Positions 9,482 to 24,387 are shown, counted from the stretch's first letter. The stretch: 64,000 nt of DNA from Kappaphycus alvarezii (GCA_002205965.3 NADL03000498.1:744001-808000), one strand, 5' to 3'. Numbers and translations: made by a program. Notes: a model not told the origin generated them from the letters alone.

Positions 9482-12400
9482 GATGCAGCTACATACTAAA
9501 GGAAAATGTAGTCTAAAAGTAGCAAATGCAAAGATTGTCCTGTAAAACAGCCCTGAAAAAATCTTAAGTAGCGCTTTCGGAATTGGGTCCAGGCATCATG
9601 CGATAGTAAGGCTAAATTTGATTGGTAAAGCAGCGATAAACTATCCCAGTGTGCAATTCACCCGTTACTATTACAATTGTACCAATGGAGTCAAACGCTG
9701 TATTCAGAACTGTAAGGGAAAATGTAATGACATCAAAGTGCCTAGTAGTCGTGGATATGAGGTCTCCAGTGGTTTGAATCCACAGTACAGTAGATACAGT
9801 AAACTCCTGTAAATTTGTAAGGCCTGTGAAATACAACGTCCCACCCCCTACAGAAAAGAATTTCAGCGCCTGTTGAGGTTCTGCTTGTTGTTACTCAAAA
9901 GTTCTTGTTAATTCTTAGGGTATAATTCAGGTAGCCACGAGTTCTCATGATCTCTGTACCTCTTCCATTTGACAAGGGATTTAATTTTGTCATATTATTT
10001 CTTGTGAGCTAGTATAGATTCAATTTCGTATTCCTCATGTTCATCTTTATTTTGTTGCCCGTTTTGGTCCGATTCCGACCCAATAAGCTCACGGAAATGA
10101 TCGATCACAGGATGAAAGTCTAGTCCGTATTTTTTGAAACGAATATGATAGAGATGTAACTTCTCAGCTTCGTCCCAGCAAGGGTGGCCGCGTGGTCCGC
10201 AAGAGCGATAGACAATTTAATATAAAAGGATGCGAGAAACTTCTAACGCTTGGCATAAAGCAGCGAAATGGGGGCCTTGAATGAAGACATGGATTACAAT
10301 CTGAGTCCAGGAATAGAAAGAGGGATCGACACAGTTGGGGAGCGCATATCATTCATAAGGATTAAATTGGGAGGGAAATAGAGAAGAGTCAGAAGCAGGA
10401 GGAGATTCATAAATTCGTTACTTTACAGTGATGCAAATACCATGGGTCTTCTCCGTGCAGCAGATAGATCGCTTCACCGCTTCAAATAAAGCGCCATTTC
10501 AATGGGTGTTACCAGGAGTATTGGGTCAGCATACAATCTGTTTGCTACGAATGTTTAATATACTGTTCGCCCGGAAGTATATATTCCAATTACCGGAACA
10601 GGAAAATAAGTACCCACCCAGACGTAAACAAACCACATTAATTCAACTTTGAAAGGCAACATGGGCATTGCTGCAAGTGCAAGGTAAAAAATGGTAAATA
10701 AGAAGACGAGGAAGAAGTAGAGACATGAGCTCTAGGAGAAGGTAGGGAAGGAGACATGGGGCGACAGTAGTTGCAGTTGAGTATCATGGCATAGAATTAA
10801 TATTGGATAGCAGTAACGGTTGGTATAGGCGTTTGGCCTCCTAAGAGAAGGGAATGGGCAGGAGTACATGAGAAATTAGTATAATAGGTAGATCTTAAAT
10901 ATAAATAATTCCTATTGAATAAATAATACATTGCCTGAAAAATGACTTGATACAATGATGAATAGAATTTTAATCATAGATGATCGTTTAGATTATTTCG
11001 ATGGCCGGACGGATTGCTAAAATAATTCTAAAACCTAAGACTATTTATGATGTAGTGAAGATAAAAAATACTACCGAAAATCGTCCCAGAAATATATCGT
11101 CCCAGAAATATAAATATTTTGACCATATTCACGCTCAGTGATTGAAAAATAATTTACAGGTGAGCTTAAATCCAGATAATGCTTTTCTGGTAGTATAATT
11201 CTAGAAATGTTTCTGCAAAATTTCATAAACAACTTTCAGACATAAAATTTGTTTCACATGCAATACAGTAAAAAGTTTGGCCAGAAAAAAATGGCTATTG
11301 TTCCACAATTCATCATCGCTTTAATTGATGTGAAAAACAGAATGAAACGTTTTTAAATACTTATGTAGATTTTTTCACTTTTCACAGTAAACGGTTATTA
11401 CGAACGAAAACATCATCTTTAAAAATCAACAGCAATGAATCCTCTAGAGCCCCACAGAGCATATTATGGGATTAATTGTTAGAGGATAACAGGTATTTCA
11501 CTCGAAATGGTGACTATCGACGCAAGAAGCGACGTGTTTTACAACAGTTCAAACCAATGAAATGAGGATAGAGAAGGTTGCTCACTGGAAATGGAGGCGA
11601 CCAGCTTACTGGCGAGAACTTCTGCGACCTAATGCAGGTATTTATCAAAACCGGACCCAATGCACCCATACTCATCAAGGACCACAGTATCAAGGTAAAT
11701 GCCTTAATTGCATAAATTATGACAATTTTGTTGCTTATATAATTCATTCTTGGAGATTTATTCATAATTGGGGCAGAAATCAAAACCAGAAGAGTGCGGA
11801 CTGATCGCATATATATCGAAGGCCTACGGAAGGGCGACGCAATCGGAGTTAATGATGACAAGCGGCGGATATTGGTCAAGGAACGGTCAAAAGGGGAGAG
11901 ATAATCAACACGAGCGTGAACTCGCTGTCTGAGAAATTGAGAGCCTGGTAGGAAACTATAGTTTAGGTCGAGAGGATCGTGAAAAGACTGCTCTCGAAAA
12001 ATAAGAGTAACTGAAGGGAGAGCAGTATTGCTGTTTGATCGAGCCAGCTATTCACGTATTAATTTGAATAAACGAAATATATCTCCCTCAGGTGACGTCT
12101 GTAAACGTTTAGAATGGAATTCGGACAGGAAAATAGTATACAGCGGAGGGAGCACGAGAAAATTGGCAATCTATGACGTAAACAGAAAATGGTACCATAA
12201 ACTTAGGGAGCAGCTGAGGTACCATTCCGGCTGAGTGGAATAGTAGTTAATGGTAATAAGGACCTGGAAAAAGTGGTAGACACGTGGCGCGTGTGGAAAA
12301 ACGTGGTAAAAATGATTTGAAACGATGGTACTTGCAATTAATAAGCTCAGTAATTATTGTTTTCGACAAGGAATGGGGGAATCATGTGGATTCCAGTGGT

Positions 12401-15400
12401 CTTTGCGAAAAAATAGGGCAAAATTACAATCAAAACGGCTATGATCGGTTAATTGAGAACGAATTGTAGAGAAATGAGCATAATTCAAGTTGAAGATAGG
12501 AAAAGCTGGAAAAAGCAGACATAAAGATGGTATACTGGTGAAAACAGAGCCAATGTAGACGCAGCTGCTATGCGAGATACAATGTTAAGCCTACAGTACC
12601 CTTGAGAGGGGTGAGCTGAGCTAAATTACAAACATCATTAGAGAGTATCATATGCATAACTTCGGTCAACATCGCATGCCGTCATCACAAGCTTATCAGC
12701 GTATGATTCCGTATCAGAGCAAAAAAACGGCGGGCCACAACGAAGAAGATAAATGAGACGATATGCGCTGAAAAAAAGATAAAGAAGGGGTAAATTTGAG
12801 TTAATAATATTGAGGACCGCTAATTTTGTGGTACGTTAGATGTACAGACATGTGCTTGATGTGGGCGAGCGGTATTAAGCATGGTATTCTCCAATCAAGT
12901 CGACAAGCACAACCACAGAAGCTGAGAGATTCTTAGAACGACAGAGACTCATACCACGATTTTTAAGGCGACAGGAGAGTGAGCACCCAAGCTACCGTCT
13001 TCCTAAACTTAGTTTGGAATCCTATTGGGTAACCTTGAATCTCCAAGTATTCGACTACCTCAAGAGCTTCCAGTAAGGGAACAAAAAATACTCAAAACAG
13101 TTACGTTGGCGGTGATATTCTCGTTACTGTCATCAAAAGCTGAAGTTTAAATCGATAGTTAATAGTTGTAGAGGAATAGCGACGAGTACAACACTCAGTG
13201 GATCACCTGGCTTGTTCCCTGCAAGACTTAAGATATTAAATTTTCGAAATAACAAAGGAGGTGGAAAGTTAAAGCTAAAATGTGAAAAAAAGATGAAGCC
13301 TGTAGACATTTTAACGATGCAGTCAAATCTCCACGCACTTTCGATGCAACTGAAAGAGTTGAATATATCAGCAGAAAGAAAATTTTGAAAGAAGTGGTGA
13401 GTAGCGACCAAATGCTCTGTTTGCAAGTATGCTAGCTTCAACGCCGGCATAAGCTAGTGAATTGATATTAAAGGTGCCAGATGGCCTTTTAAGTTATACT
13501 TTGGTGGATTAGAGGGATAGCTAAATACAATTAAAATTCGACATACTTGAAGTACAGACAATAATGATTTCAACTAGGGAATCACCACAGTTCACAGATG
13601 AAGCTCCTCTTTTTGAATGTTGTTCCTAGAGCCACATGGACTACAAAGATCCACTGCCTGTACTTGCCAAATAAACGAATGGATGCAGTAAGCCTGGCTC
13701 CATTTCTTGCTCGTACAAACCAGCCCCGTCTGACAACAATAGTATAGCAGGTGGTAATTTCTGGTCAGCTTATAATTGATCGAACCACCAAGTACGGGAG
13801 CTGACTGAGACTCGGAGTAAATGGAGTGCGAAGTACCAAAAATTAAAGAAATTGCCCGCAATTTGGACAAAGTATAAAGTATAAAGGTTTCATACAACAT
13901 ACCTAGGCAACATTTCTAGAATCTAATCATGTTATCTTGAGATTCAACTCATATATTTCAAATCATCACGGAAAATCGATCATAAATAGTCCGCAGGTAA
14001 CATAATTCCAAGTTTCACGACCAGTTATTTTGTATTAAGCCATATTAGTATAGAGGAGTCGGTAGACGCACGGTTAACAAGCAGAACACAGATAAACTGA
14101 TGTATAACTCACCCCACAGAATTGGGATGTATTTTAGTCGAAATTATTTTCGAATAATAAGAAAGCCCAAAATTCCATGTCATTTATTGTTGTTGATCTT
14201 CGAGATCCTGGGTAGAAGCGCACCGAAGGATAGATTGAAATTTTTCGACACTTTTACACCAATGAAGAAACTAAATAATTCTGTAAAGGCTGAGAGATAA
14301 AGGTGAGATAGCTACGAGCCCCCGGGATTATGAGAAAGACTGCAATTAAAACTCCTGGCCGCAATTCTTACGGAACAGGTGCGCTGTGGCGGGATGGCGT
14401 TTTGAAGGAACGAAGAAAGTACGCAGTGGTACATTTCCAAGTAGGAGGAAGCTTTGAGGGATGGAAACGATTGAACAGACAGAGACAAAAAAGATGCAAT
14501 GATAAAAACGGTAGCATATTCGAGAATGCATGGAATACGAGGAAAATTTCAGCAGAGAATCTGTGTGCTTTTGACGACTGCTCTTTGGATCATCATTTTC
14601 CGAGTGCGACGAAATGGATCTTGGCCTTGTTGAGACAGCAATTAATTGAGAGCCTATTGCGATTGCGATCCTTTCGAAGATTTATTTAGAGTTATCATCC
14701 TTCGTAAAACATTAGGGGCTATAGGAATGGAATTGGTGCAACACCATTGCGATTATGTGGTTCAAAGTTTACTTTTCTACTTTTTACCAAATTTTTTATG
14801 GGTGAATTATGGTTATTTTCACACTTTAAAACTGAATGTCCCTTGAAACTACGTCTCTCTCAAGTATTTATTGAGCTTCGAATATCCATAGCAGTATTTT
14901 CCAGATAAAAGTTTTCTCAGGATATTATTTGCATCGTTGCGAAATTCAATTCGAGAGTAATCACCTTATTTTCATATGTAGACCCCAGTAAACTCCTAAA
15001 CCAAGCTTGAGAAGCTATGCATGAATAACATGATTATTTCTACGGAGAAAATCATCTAACTATCCGTCTGGAGACATTCCATTTATTAGTAGAAAGATAA
15101 ATATATAGCTGCTGGAAACAGAATCAAGGCTGAATTTTATCCCACTTGAAGAATTGGACTCCAGGAGAGGAAAATTTCCGACCAATGGTCCCTACCGACT
15201 TTTCATTATACTGAGCTCTCTGGATCAGAAAAATATTGAGAAACAGAAACTATTTATGGGCAAAAGTACCGATGGGCTCATATGTTTTTGTATTAAGGCA
15301 TACCTAACATATTGATGCTCTTTTTCCAGAAAATATAACGAATTAGATTGAATTATTTTACTTTCAAACAGAACTTTTTGATAACTTTACTGATCGTATA

Positions 15401-15762
15401 TGGAAAGAATCTTTTTACTAGCCCATAGTTATATTATTCATCTACGTTTTTGTTCTGACATTTTTAATATTAATTCATTTATTTTTCACATGATCAATTA
15501 TTTAAAATCTTGTGTCATGCAAACCTTTGAAAATCTGATTATTAAATTTTCCGAAGGATTTTTTCTTCGATCAATAAAATCATTAAGGAATAGTGTTGTT
15601 GGTGAAGTTTTTTTCACCTCTCAACAGCTCTTTTCATTTTTCCCAATTTTGAAGTTTACATCTCCGTAGATATATTGTTTGATCTACACTCGCAAGTTTA
15701 GTCTTTACGAGATTTGTATAAAGCATATCTGAGAACATACGGATTCGGTAACGGAGAAACTA
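9482..15762. other. 6.3 kb without a recognisable gene
   Basis: Short frames occur (for example 11514-11879 minus, 13133-13450 minus, 14330-14689 plus) but none has a motif, leader or repeat partner that I recognise. The composition is AT-leaning. I saw no long terminal repeat, inverted repeat pair or RNA gene. Confidence 0.4.
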
Positions 15763-17062
15763 ATTAGAAAAGAGTTTAATAAGAACCTGACGCACTTGCA
15801 AACCGTGTAACCAGAAAGCAAAGGGCGTAATAAATATTTTTAGCTCCAATTGAGGAGCGAGGCCGCGATGGGCAGAAAAGAACGTGGACGGACGGAGGAA
15901 GAAAGTGAAACCTTCGGCTCTCAGGGCCCCGAACACATCGGTACCAACAGGAAGAAGCCGAATATCACTTGACCGGCAGACTGGACCGTAATGCGTGTGT
16001 TTTACGTATTCAGGAGTAGAGGCAGCTGTGCTGCTGGACTGGTCACAGTGTGAACCGCGAGAGCTGAGCTGTGGATGGGCGACGATTGCCTTCAAAATGA
16101 CACCCTGCGGGTCTCGGCATTATGGGCAAGATATATATATATATACGGAGGGCGGACGGGGGAGAAGAAATGGGCGGACTAGGGGAGAGCGATGATTCAA
16201 GCAAGGCAGAAATTCAAAGCTCCTGGCAATATCGTTGCGGTGCATTATGGAAGATACTATAAACACGAGTCTGTCCAACTTTTTCCTTTCAGTTGAGGGC
16301 ATTTTTGCTCAGGGGATCTAGAGACGGGGCGATGTCGCTGGAACGGCGAGCAAAGACTGTACATCGCTTATGAGCAGAGAAAAGTGCCCGGCTCAGACGT
16401 AGAGACACTGCGAGTAACGGGGCTTCCGAGGACAGATAGGTATTGCGGTGAGGGTGAAGTAAAGTAGAGAAAGCGAGACAGGAGGACGATAGCACGAACG
16501 GAAAGTAGGCGAGCTCAATCATAGTCAGAAGATAAACGGAAGATGCGATCATACTTCAAACTGTGAAGCTCAGACGCGAATGAAGACTGGAGGCGTTCAC
16601 CAATAACTAGCGTTCGAAATCGCTGAAACATAGAAGTGGGTGTAAGGGAAGCCGATTGATCGGGATAACGTATAGATAATAAGAAGATAGAAGCCCGCGG
16701 CACTCCTTCCAGGTATAAGTCACCCGAGTATGAAAGCAGATCAGAAAAAAGTGGCTAAATATCAATCAAAATAGCCACATCTGCGGACTCAGGAACTACA
16801 GAAGCTATAGGGATGCCGAGACAACCGTAAGAAATAGGAAGAAAAATACGCTCTCATTAGGAGTCGGTACAAGGACCATGAATCTGTGTGAAAACGTTCC
16901 GCTTCTTACAGTACAAGCTGACGGCCAAAGGAGTAGACTGGTAAGGGGAGATAGTCCGGATCAGATAAATAATTTTAGAGGCACTTGCGCAAAGGTTTTA
17001 GTAGTAGGCCATCTGGGCGTCATCGAAGGCCGCAAGCCAGGCGAAAATTCTATCGACTAAAG
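15763..17062 (-). pseudogene. 5'-truncated relic of a non-LTR retrotransposon (same family as 55.5-59.8 kb)
   Basis: The minus strand carries three shifted frames that align in order with the last ~430 residues of ORF2 of the 55.5-59.8 kb element. Block 1 has SIRYPDQSASLTPTSMFQRF (about 16.65 kb). Block 2 has LHPHRNTYLSSEAPLLAVSL and ARRSSDIAPSLDPL (about 16.35 kb). Block 3 has KHTHYGPVCRSSDIRLLPVG (about 15.95 kb) and runs to a matching C-terminus. Similarity begins within the thumb region, upstream of the knuckle, at the segment that reads VVGHLGVIEG when translated antisense. Several cysteines of the CCHC knuckle are lost. A 5' truncation with an intact 3' coding end is typical of non-LTR elements. 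Confidence 0.8.
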
Positions 17063-19140
17063 ATTGACGGATGCTTAATTGTAACAATTATGCCCATACA
17101 CTACCTGAGATATCCGGGGGTTCCCCCCCTGTATCCGCTCCAAATGATTTACAGTGTACCCGTAAATCAGTTCAACCTGTGCTTTGTACGCATATACTAG
17201 TGGTAAAACAGAATATCATACCACCTTGTGCAAATCCAATCACATGAATCCATCGAGGCTATCTCGTGTGGTCTTCGAAATATTTCGGAACTCACTAATC
17301 AGCAATTACTTTATGACGCCTTGCCAATTGGACCAATAGACCTTTGCCATGACGTGTAGTGCTGTTATTATCACTAACAGCTGCTGAGCGAGCTTTCAGG
17401 ACCTTGCATTTTGATACCTCCATGTTCGTGTTTTCTAGAATACCTTTGAATTCAGTATCGTTTGCTTACAATTTACCTATGCTGGTGTGGAGTTCTTTTT
17501 CTATATAAACCCCGTTCTGATGCGTCGGCCTGTTTATCGGATGCATCAACCAACAGTTAAACCATCGATTACCTTTTGTGCGCTCAAACCCCCACATCCG
17601 GTAGCATCGCATACTAGTTTGCAAGTACTGTGAGTTCTTCCAATCCGACAGAAAGTTAAAATCTCTATTAGAGTTGACTTTCTGTTCGGTCCTAATTCAT
17701 TTTTTTCTTTCAAGAAATCATTATTTGAGAAGAAAGAGAGCCTTACGCATACGTGAATTTAAAAGGTGCCCAAAATCCGTATGTATTTAATTAGTGTCTG
17801 ATATACTTCTGATAAAGTTTTGTAACTTATATATCAAGTAATCATTGCCTTAACCTTCCCACAATGAATTTAATGTGCAGATCATTAAAGCCTACAAAAT
17901 AAGAACATTCATTCTTTTCTATACGAAGAGTCATTTCCATTTGGATTATCTAGTAGCTTACTAATACAACTTTTTATTTTTAATTGCAAATACTGAGGAA
18001 AATTCCTGTTACAATTAACAAATCTGTGAGAATAATCAAAATGCGTACCTATTCATTGATGCTTTTATACAACCAGCGGGCGTCAGTTAAGTATGTTTGT
18101 TATGCATACGGTTCAAAAGCAGCGTTTACAATAGGTATCAAAATCACTCGCTAGATTGACACATTAGGGGAATTGATTAAGATTAAGTAAACCCTTTACC
18201 AAGTATCTCAAATAAACGCACGGGTCAGTAAATAGCCCCATAAATTTCGAGCGAAGCATGGCGAAGAGCTGAAAGCGAACCTATGATCTTAATTTTTTTC
18301 GGGCGCGATATTTGCCTGACAGAAATCTTCACCGGCAAAAAGCAACGTTTGGATAAAGTATTGCAAAATTAACAGAAAATTTAATCCACAAATTGGTCCT
18401 ACGTTTTCATAATTATTCTGGGTGATTTCGTAAAGCCCTTATTTTACGCCTTTTCGGTGTTTCTCTCCATATTATGTAGTTTGAATATGCTCTGTTTCCC
18501 GTAAATATATCTGTGCACGCCATAATGTGCATTACAGATTACTTTCAAGCGTCTATTTTTTTATGGTTGTCTTTTAATGTCACGTAATGTATTTTGCTAA
18601 AGAACTGGGTTAGTTTGACTGATTTTTTAATTTGTCTACAATATGTAGTCACTATTATAAGATCCAAAATACATCAAATTTTAGTCGTGGTACATCAATT
18701 TCTTTAAAATTGCTCTTATCAGGAAAATTAAGTATAGCAACCCATTCAAGTAAGCCCCAAAAATATTTCCTGAAAATATCCATGCCATAAGCTTATGGTG
18801 TGCACCCAAGACTTTCGAAGATGCAGTTATTCCATAACGCCCTAAAAATATTGTACTTATTTATACGTTAGTAATATGAAAGAGAAGAGATGGCATATCT
18901 ATAGTAATATAGATTAGATGCTGTTAAACAATTTAGAGTCTCTCGTATCGAATGAAATGAAAACGGCTTAAAGTAACCACATCTCTCTGAAATATAATTT
19001 TCACATTTAACTCTTGAAGATATTGTTTGAGTAATAAATTAGAGTAATATCCGTATTTTCTCGTAAAACTACTTTAACATTAATTTTTCAGTAGCCTACA
19101 TCATTTTTACAATAGCACTACTGTCTATCCGACCACGCAC

Positions 19141-19181
19141 TGTCCTCATATGAGGCACACTTTGTCCTCATATGAGGACAA
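19141..19181. repeat. Two adjacent copies of a GTCCTCATATGAGGAC palindrome
   Basis: The perfect 20-base palindrome TTGTCCTCATATGAGGACAA is at 19162-19181. A nearly complete copy, TGTCCTCATATGAGGC, lies at 19141-19156. Confidence 0.8.
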
Positions 19182-19530
19182 TTTCCGTTACATTTTAGAA
19201 AGGAAAATGTTTTGGAAGCCCGAAATTTTTACTGGAAAAAAAGGTTTTTTATGTTTAGTTACAGTACAGTAATTTTTATAGTACATGCGCCCTCGTTTCT
19301 GAAACCCCCCACGATAATACGAACTATTTTACCTTCCAAAATGAAGTCGTTTTCACAACTTCTTGCGAAGAGCGGAAGCTGGTGAGGGAAAACTGGTCTA
19401 GCCTTCACCGAGGTCAACAATCTTGAAAGGTTTGTTTTGATCGGCCATCTACACTCATGAACTAATGCGGAGGGACAAGAAATGCGCTGAGGTAAAAAAA
19501 TTTTGTATTGAAAAAGAAGTGCTAAAAGTA

Positions 19531-19548
19531 GTCCTCATATGAGGACAA
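19531..19548. repeat. Third copy of the GTCCTCATATGAGGAC palindrome
   Basis: GTCCTCATATGAGGACAA, about 370 bases after the second copy. Degenerate relatives occur near 24303 (GACCTCATGCGAGGACAA) and 50468 (TGTCCTGGTATGAGGACAA). Confidence 0.75.
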
Positions 19549-22500
19549 CGGTCCAATAGACACTAGTAGCTTAGGTCTCGTATTAATAGATTTACAAATT
19601 TTATTGATTTTATAACAATTTCTAAGTACATAACATTACTTTTATCTTGTTTAATTAGTGGCCTGACTCAAATCAGCTTGTTTACACCTCGTTCAAATGG
19701 TTTGAACTTGAAAGAGTTTCGAGGTATCTATCCGTGCCGACATTAGTGTAAAATCTAGGAACCGTGAGATATATTTATCTCAGCTCCAACATCAACTTTT
19801 TTCGTGAGAGAAATGTTAAAAAACGTTTTAATCAGCAAAAAAATATCAATATATCCTCATTCTCAGTGAAAATTGAAATTAATACCGAAATAATGATATA
19901 CTGTCAATCACAATGAAACGTGAAGTCTCTCCTAACTATTCATCTTCTATATCAATTTTAAGGAACAATATCGGGCTCTAATCAATATACTAAATTTGTA
20001 GGAGAGCTCGTGTCTTTCCCACTCACCTATCATTCGCTCCATAATTAGCTCTTATATCAAAAATTGCTGCAGATAATACTCCTAGCTTGATAAGCAGCAA
20101 ATAGAATTCAATTATTATATTTCATATAATTAGTGTTTATATGTTCTTTATTTGCACAACTTATTGGAGGTTGCAAGATAAATCTTTTGCAGGATAATGG
20201 ATACCCTATCCTTTCATTGTAATTATTTCAAAGATCTCTACATAAAATTCGCAATCTCTAACATCTATTTAGCCAATTAAGGATCTTCAAACATTAACTT
20301 TCCCTTTCAATGTTAAAGCATCATATTCACCATCTTCAAAGAAATAAAATATGAATTTGGCTCTTTAATTTTAAAACTGTAACGATGAAAATTGAGCAAA
20401 ATTACTTTCCAATTCACCAAGAAGAGGGATTGACCAGGTAATAATCAGCATTGTATGTATCTAAAGTAAACCGCATCGAATAATGAAAATTGGGCTATTC
20501 TTGAATCCTCTGAAGATTTGCTGAGAGAATTGAATATTCCAAAAGCTTCCTCCACGAAATTATTCACTTTTTTTAAATTAACTTAATCAAAGCGCTAAAT
20601 TCCTGATCTTTCCAGAGATCAATGCGGAAAATGTGTTTATTCATGTTTTTTCCAACATTTATTTTTAAAAAGTTGTGTAATATTAAAATATAACTTAAAA
20701 AACTTAACAGGTCTCAATTTTCTTTCAAGGATTTTTTCAGATACGAGAATTAAAGTGCCTTAGGTTATTAAATAATGTTTATTTTTTATTTTATTTTTAT
20801 CCGGTTTATTTTCTTGCTTTGTTTCATCGCTCTTCTCAAAAATCAGAATTATATCTTATTTGTTCCATGCATCATTTTTTCAGGCTCTTTTTGCTTTTTG
20901 AATATTTCGAAGATATTCAAAGACATCATTTGAAATAAAGACGGAACATATACAGCTTTCTAGACATGAAAAACGAAAAAGAGCGACTTTAAGAGATTTA
21001 AACGTTATGATTTTGCTACCCACTGTCTAGAAACGGTGAAACTTATTGGTACGATTGAGAAGCAAAAAAACTATTTCGTACAGCGTGTAGAGAATTTTAT
21101 GGATCTCTATTTGAGTACATTACTAGAGGTAAATTAATTAAAAATAAATAAAAATTGCGCTAGATTATTTTGATAAATATACTCACAGTATAAAGGGAAA
21201 AAATAAAATGAATCTTAAAATTAAACATGCAGTAATTATAGCTTAGTGATACTTCGAAATTATCTCATTTGATTTTTGGCTGCTCAAAAATGACTTGTAT
21301 CCTTCTCAAGAAATCCAGGCGAAATTATTAGTAAAAATTATTTTCAGCATATTTCGAAACATTTAAGACTTTTTACTTGGATTTACTTCACAAGTTTTTG
21401 GAACAAAACTTCGTTACAAATTTTATGATTCAAGATGAAATATATTCATTTTAGCAAACTGTTTCTTATTTAACACTATAATAGAGAAAAGGTAATTATA
21501 TGATATTAACGATCTCTTTTATGCACACAGAGAGAGAAATGTGGAGGATTCATTCAGAATACATATCTAATTAACTATATTGACAGGTTTAAGTATAATT
21601 TGATTATTTTTTGCTCCTTCTGTTACCTCTACAAAGCAAACTTTTGTCAAGAAGTCAATGATGATCAAAATTATCTAAACCATAATAATTTTCAATTTGA
21701 ATCTGGTTAAGAGATGTAACCGTAAATAAAATAACGACGGATTTTGAAATTTTTGTAAGGTAAATGTACAACCCCGTCAGATATTTTTCGTTACTATTAA
21801 CGTTACAAAGGCCGAGTGATATAAAGATTGTAAAACTTGGAAAGTCGACCAAATATTATCTCGCTATAAATTCGTGAACGTTTTCTAGTTTTGATACAGG
21901 GAAAAGTAAATAATTGATCTAAAGAACAAATTAGTTCTTTTCGAATCAGAACAAATCGTACAATCAGCAACTGATTTTGCTTCTTGGGAATGTATAGCAC
22001 TGAAATTAGTTTTTTGTGTTTAGACCCTAATATAAATGGATTAAAGTGTAGTACGTACTACGACACATTTTAGCATACGTGTTTTAATTCCAGTATCCAT
22101 TCCACGTATTTGAGGAAACTAACAATGAATACTCGCTATATACATTCGTCTGTTGTGCTTCAAATTCACTCTTTATCTGCGTAATGCCGAAAGAATGATA
22201 TAATTTCTGTTTAAAAACATTTTAAAGTATATATTCAAGCAATTTATCGCCGTACTTGCTGATCACAATACGTAAAAGTAAAGATAAAATTTGGAGTATT
22301 CGACTAATTTACCATTCAGCTCTTCCTGTATTTGTTTTGAGAACCATTCAAGATTTGCTTAAAATTAACTGAATCAAAAACAGAATTGAAAATAAGTCCC
22401 CTGATATCTAATAATGAAATTTTGTACATTTCGAAAATTTTATCCGACATTTTTCCGAATTACAAAGAAGTAGAGCCAAAGATGTGAAAGAGATTTTTGG

Positions 22501-24387
22501 AATGATAAATATATGTATAATGATTTTTTCGTTCTTTTTGCAATATCCTATGCCATAAGTATCGGGGGACTGGAAAAAGCATCTTAATTACATACCCCTA
22601 TCATTGCAATGAAAATTGTAAAACGACAGTATTGAATAAATGTTAATAGTTTCTATTGTTTCGCTTAAAGAGAGAGTGAAATATAACAAAATAAATCACA
22701 GAAAGAAAGATTCTGCACATCTTATGTGAAAATGGCACTGAACTAAATTTGCAGAGCATCACTTCTGAAATATGTATTTTCGCATTACTTTTTAAACCTT
22801 AGTAGTGATGCATGAAAAATTTGAGATGAAAAATTTAGCTTTTAAATGTCTAAAAGTTATGAAACTATAGCGGATAACATTCAATAAGGCTTCAATTATT
22901 TCAAAATAAGTGACAACCGTAAAAATGAAATCAACAGAAAATATATTACATTCAAAGATTCTACTAGCTCCCAACTGTTAGTCAATAATATTATGTATTT
23001 AAGTGATATGTAAAGTAACACATATGAAAATTGCTTCGTCGAGATTTCTTATGCGAATTTACAATCAGAAGACGATTTCGAAGAAGTGAAAATGAGCAAG
23101 AATATAAGTACAACGAAAAATAATTATCTCTCTCTCTGTGCCTAGAGTACTTGTAATTGAAAAACATTTCCTTTGTCATAATAGCTTAGATTCAATTGCA
23201 GTAATCATTAAATTATTAAAATATTATTCATAGATTACAATCAGTTACATTGCAGTTTATCGATTCATTTTATCTCATTACGTTACCTTTTAATATGAAA
23301 CATGATATTAGAAAAATATAAAGAAACAGGATGGTGCTCGCAGCTTCGCCTTCCGAAAAGTCCCGAAACGATACTCTAAAAATTTGTTACGTCAGTTCAA
23401 AAAGAAATTATTATTTCTCTGAATGATGATTGCTACTATGCAGAGCTTTTAGATACGGTTAATCAAATTTAAGCCTAGAATTTGAGGAAGTTTTTCTTGA
23501 TCTTCTTTATTCGCAGAAAATACAACAATTCAAACTTGGTAATTGCGGCTGTTCATAAAATCTACAACGGTGCTAATAAAACTTCTATTTCTGAGTTCAA
23601 GGAAGTTGAAATTCCTACGTCTTATTTATTCAATTTCTGTCATTTTGTGCTACAAGTTTACCTCTTGAAATCAATGAGTTTCAAATTTTGTGAATGATAT
23701 GGAGTACATGCCCGAAGGTTACTAGGCGAAACTACTTTATAGATACAATTGAAGGTTTTCACGTTGCAATTTTTTATTGAAGTTTTAACTCAGTCACTGT
23801 GCGATTCCTCGACCAAATTAATCAGACGAAAATGATATTCATTAAATTACAGGCCGCCAAAATTATGAATACAAGTACAAGATGCATTGTACTCAAAATA
23901 ACGGAAAAACTACTCCGGCATTAATCTAGCTGATTTTCTTCGACGATAGTACAGACGACTTCAAAATATATAATTTTATAGCTATATATACGAAAAAAAT
24001 ACCTATTCGAGCACTTCGTTCTGTTATTCTATTACCATGATGAGCTCACATCTACAAAATATGTAGCAAAGTAAACGATTATGAGTAATTCTTTAGTGAA
24101 AAACTATAAGAATAGAGTCAACTTTTCATTTTGTTCTGATAAAACATTATTCTGTCCTTGATTTCAACTCATCGAGAAAACATGAAGCGTCAATTTCTCG
24201 ATTTACGGTATCTCTATGTTTCTGTATTACCTTTCAAAGTAAAAACTTACTGACCTTAAATTTTTTTCCGTCACAGTTACAGCAAATATTGGTTTGATAA
24301 ACAGGGGACCTCATGCGAGGACAAAATGCGCCTTATACGATATGTGTACAGTCCTACCACGGATAAATATTTATAATTACATTGAAA

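Larger units (their letters stand above)
17063..24387. other. AT-rich desert, no gene
   Basis: More than 7 kb of strongly AT-rich sequence with no open frame over about 72 codons and no recognisable domain. It contains the 16-20-bp palindrome repeats at 19.1-19.6 kb. Around 18720-18765 it also contains a fragment (ATCAGGAAAATTAAGTATAG) matching the 3' tail that follows the endonuclease-like copy ending near 31.0 kb. It probably represents heavily decayed transposon sequence. Confidence 0.6.

Noticed and set aside
9760..9800. tRNA-like T-arm (GTGGTTTGAATCCAC)
   Set aside because: Only one arm can be drawn. There is no matching acceptor stem, D-arm or anticodon arm at the right spacing.
16126..16145. 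(TA)n run near the retrotransposon relic
   Set aside because: Too short and ordinary to mean more than a simple repeat. The same applies to 43819-43840.
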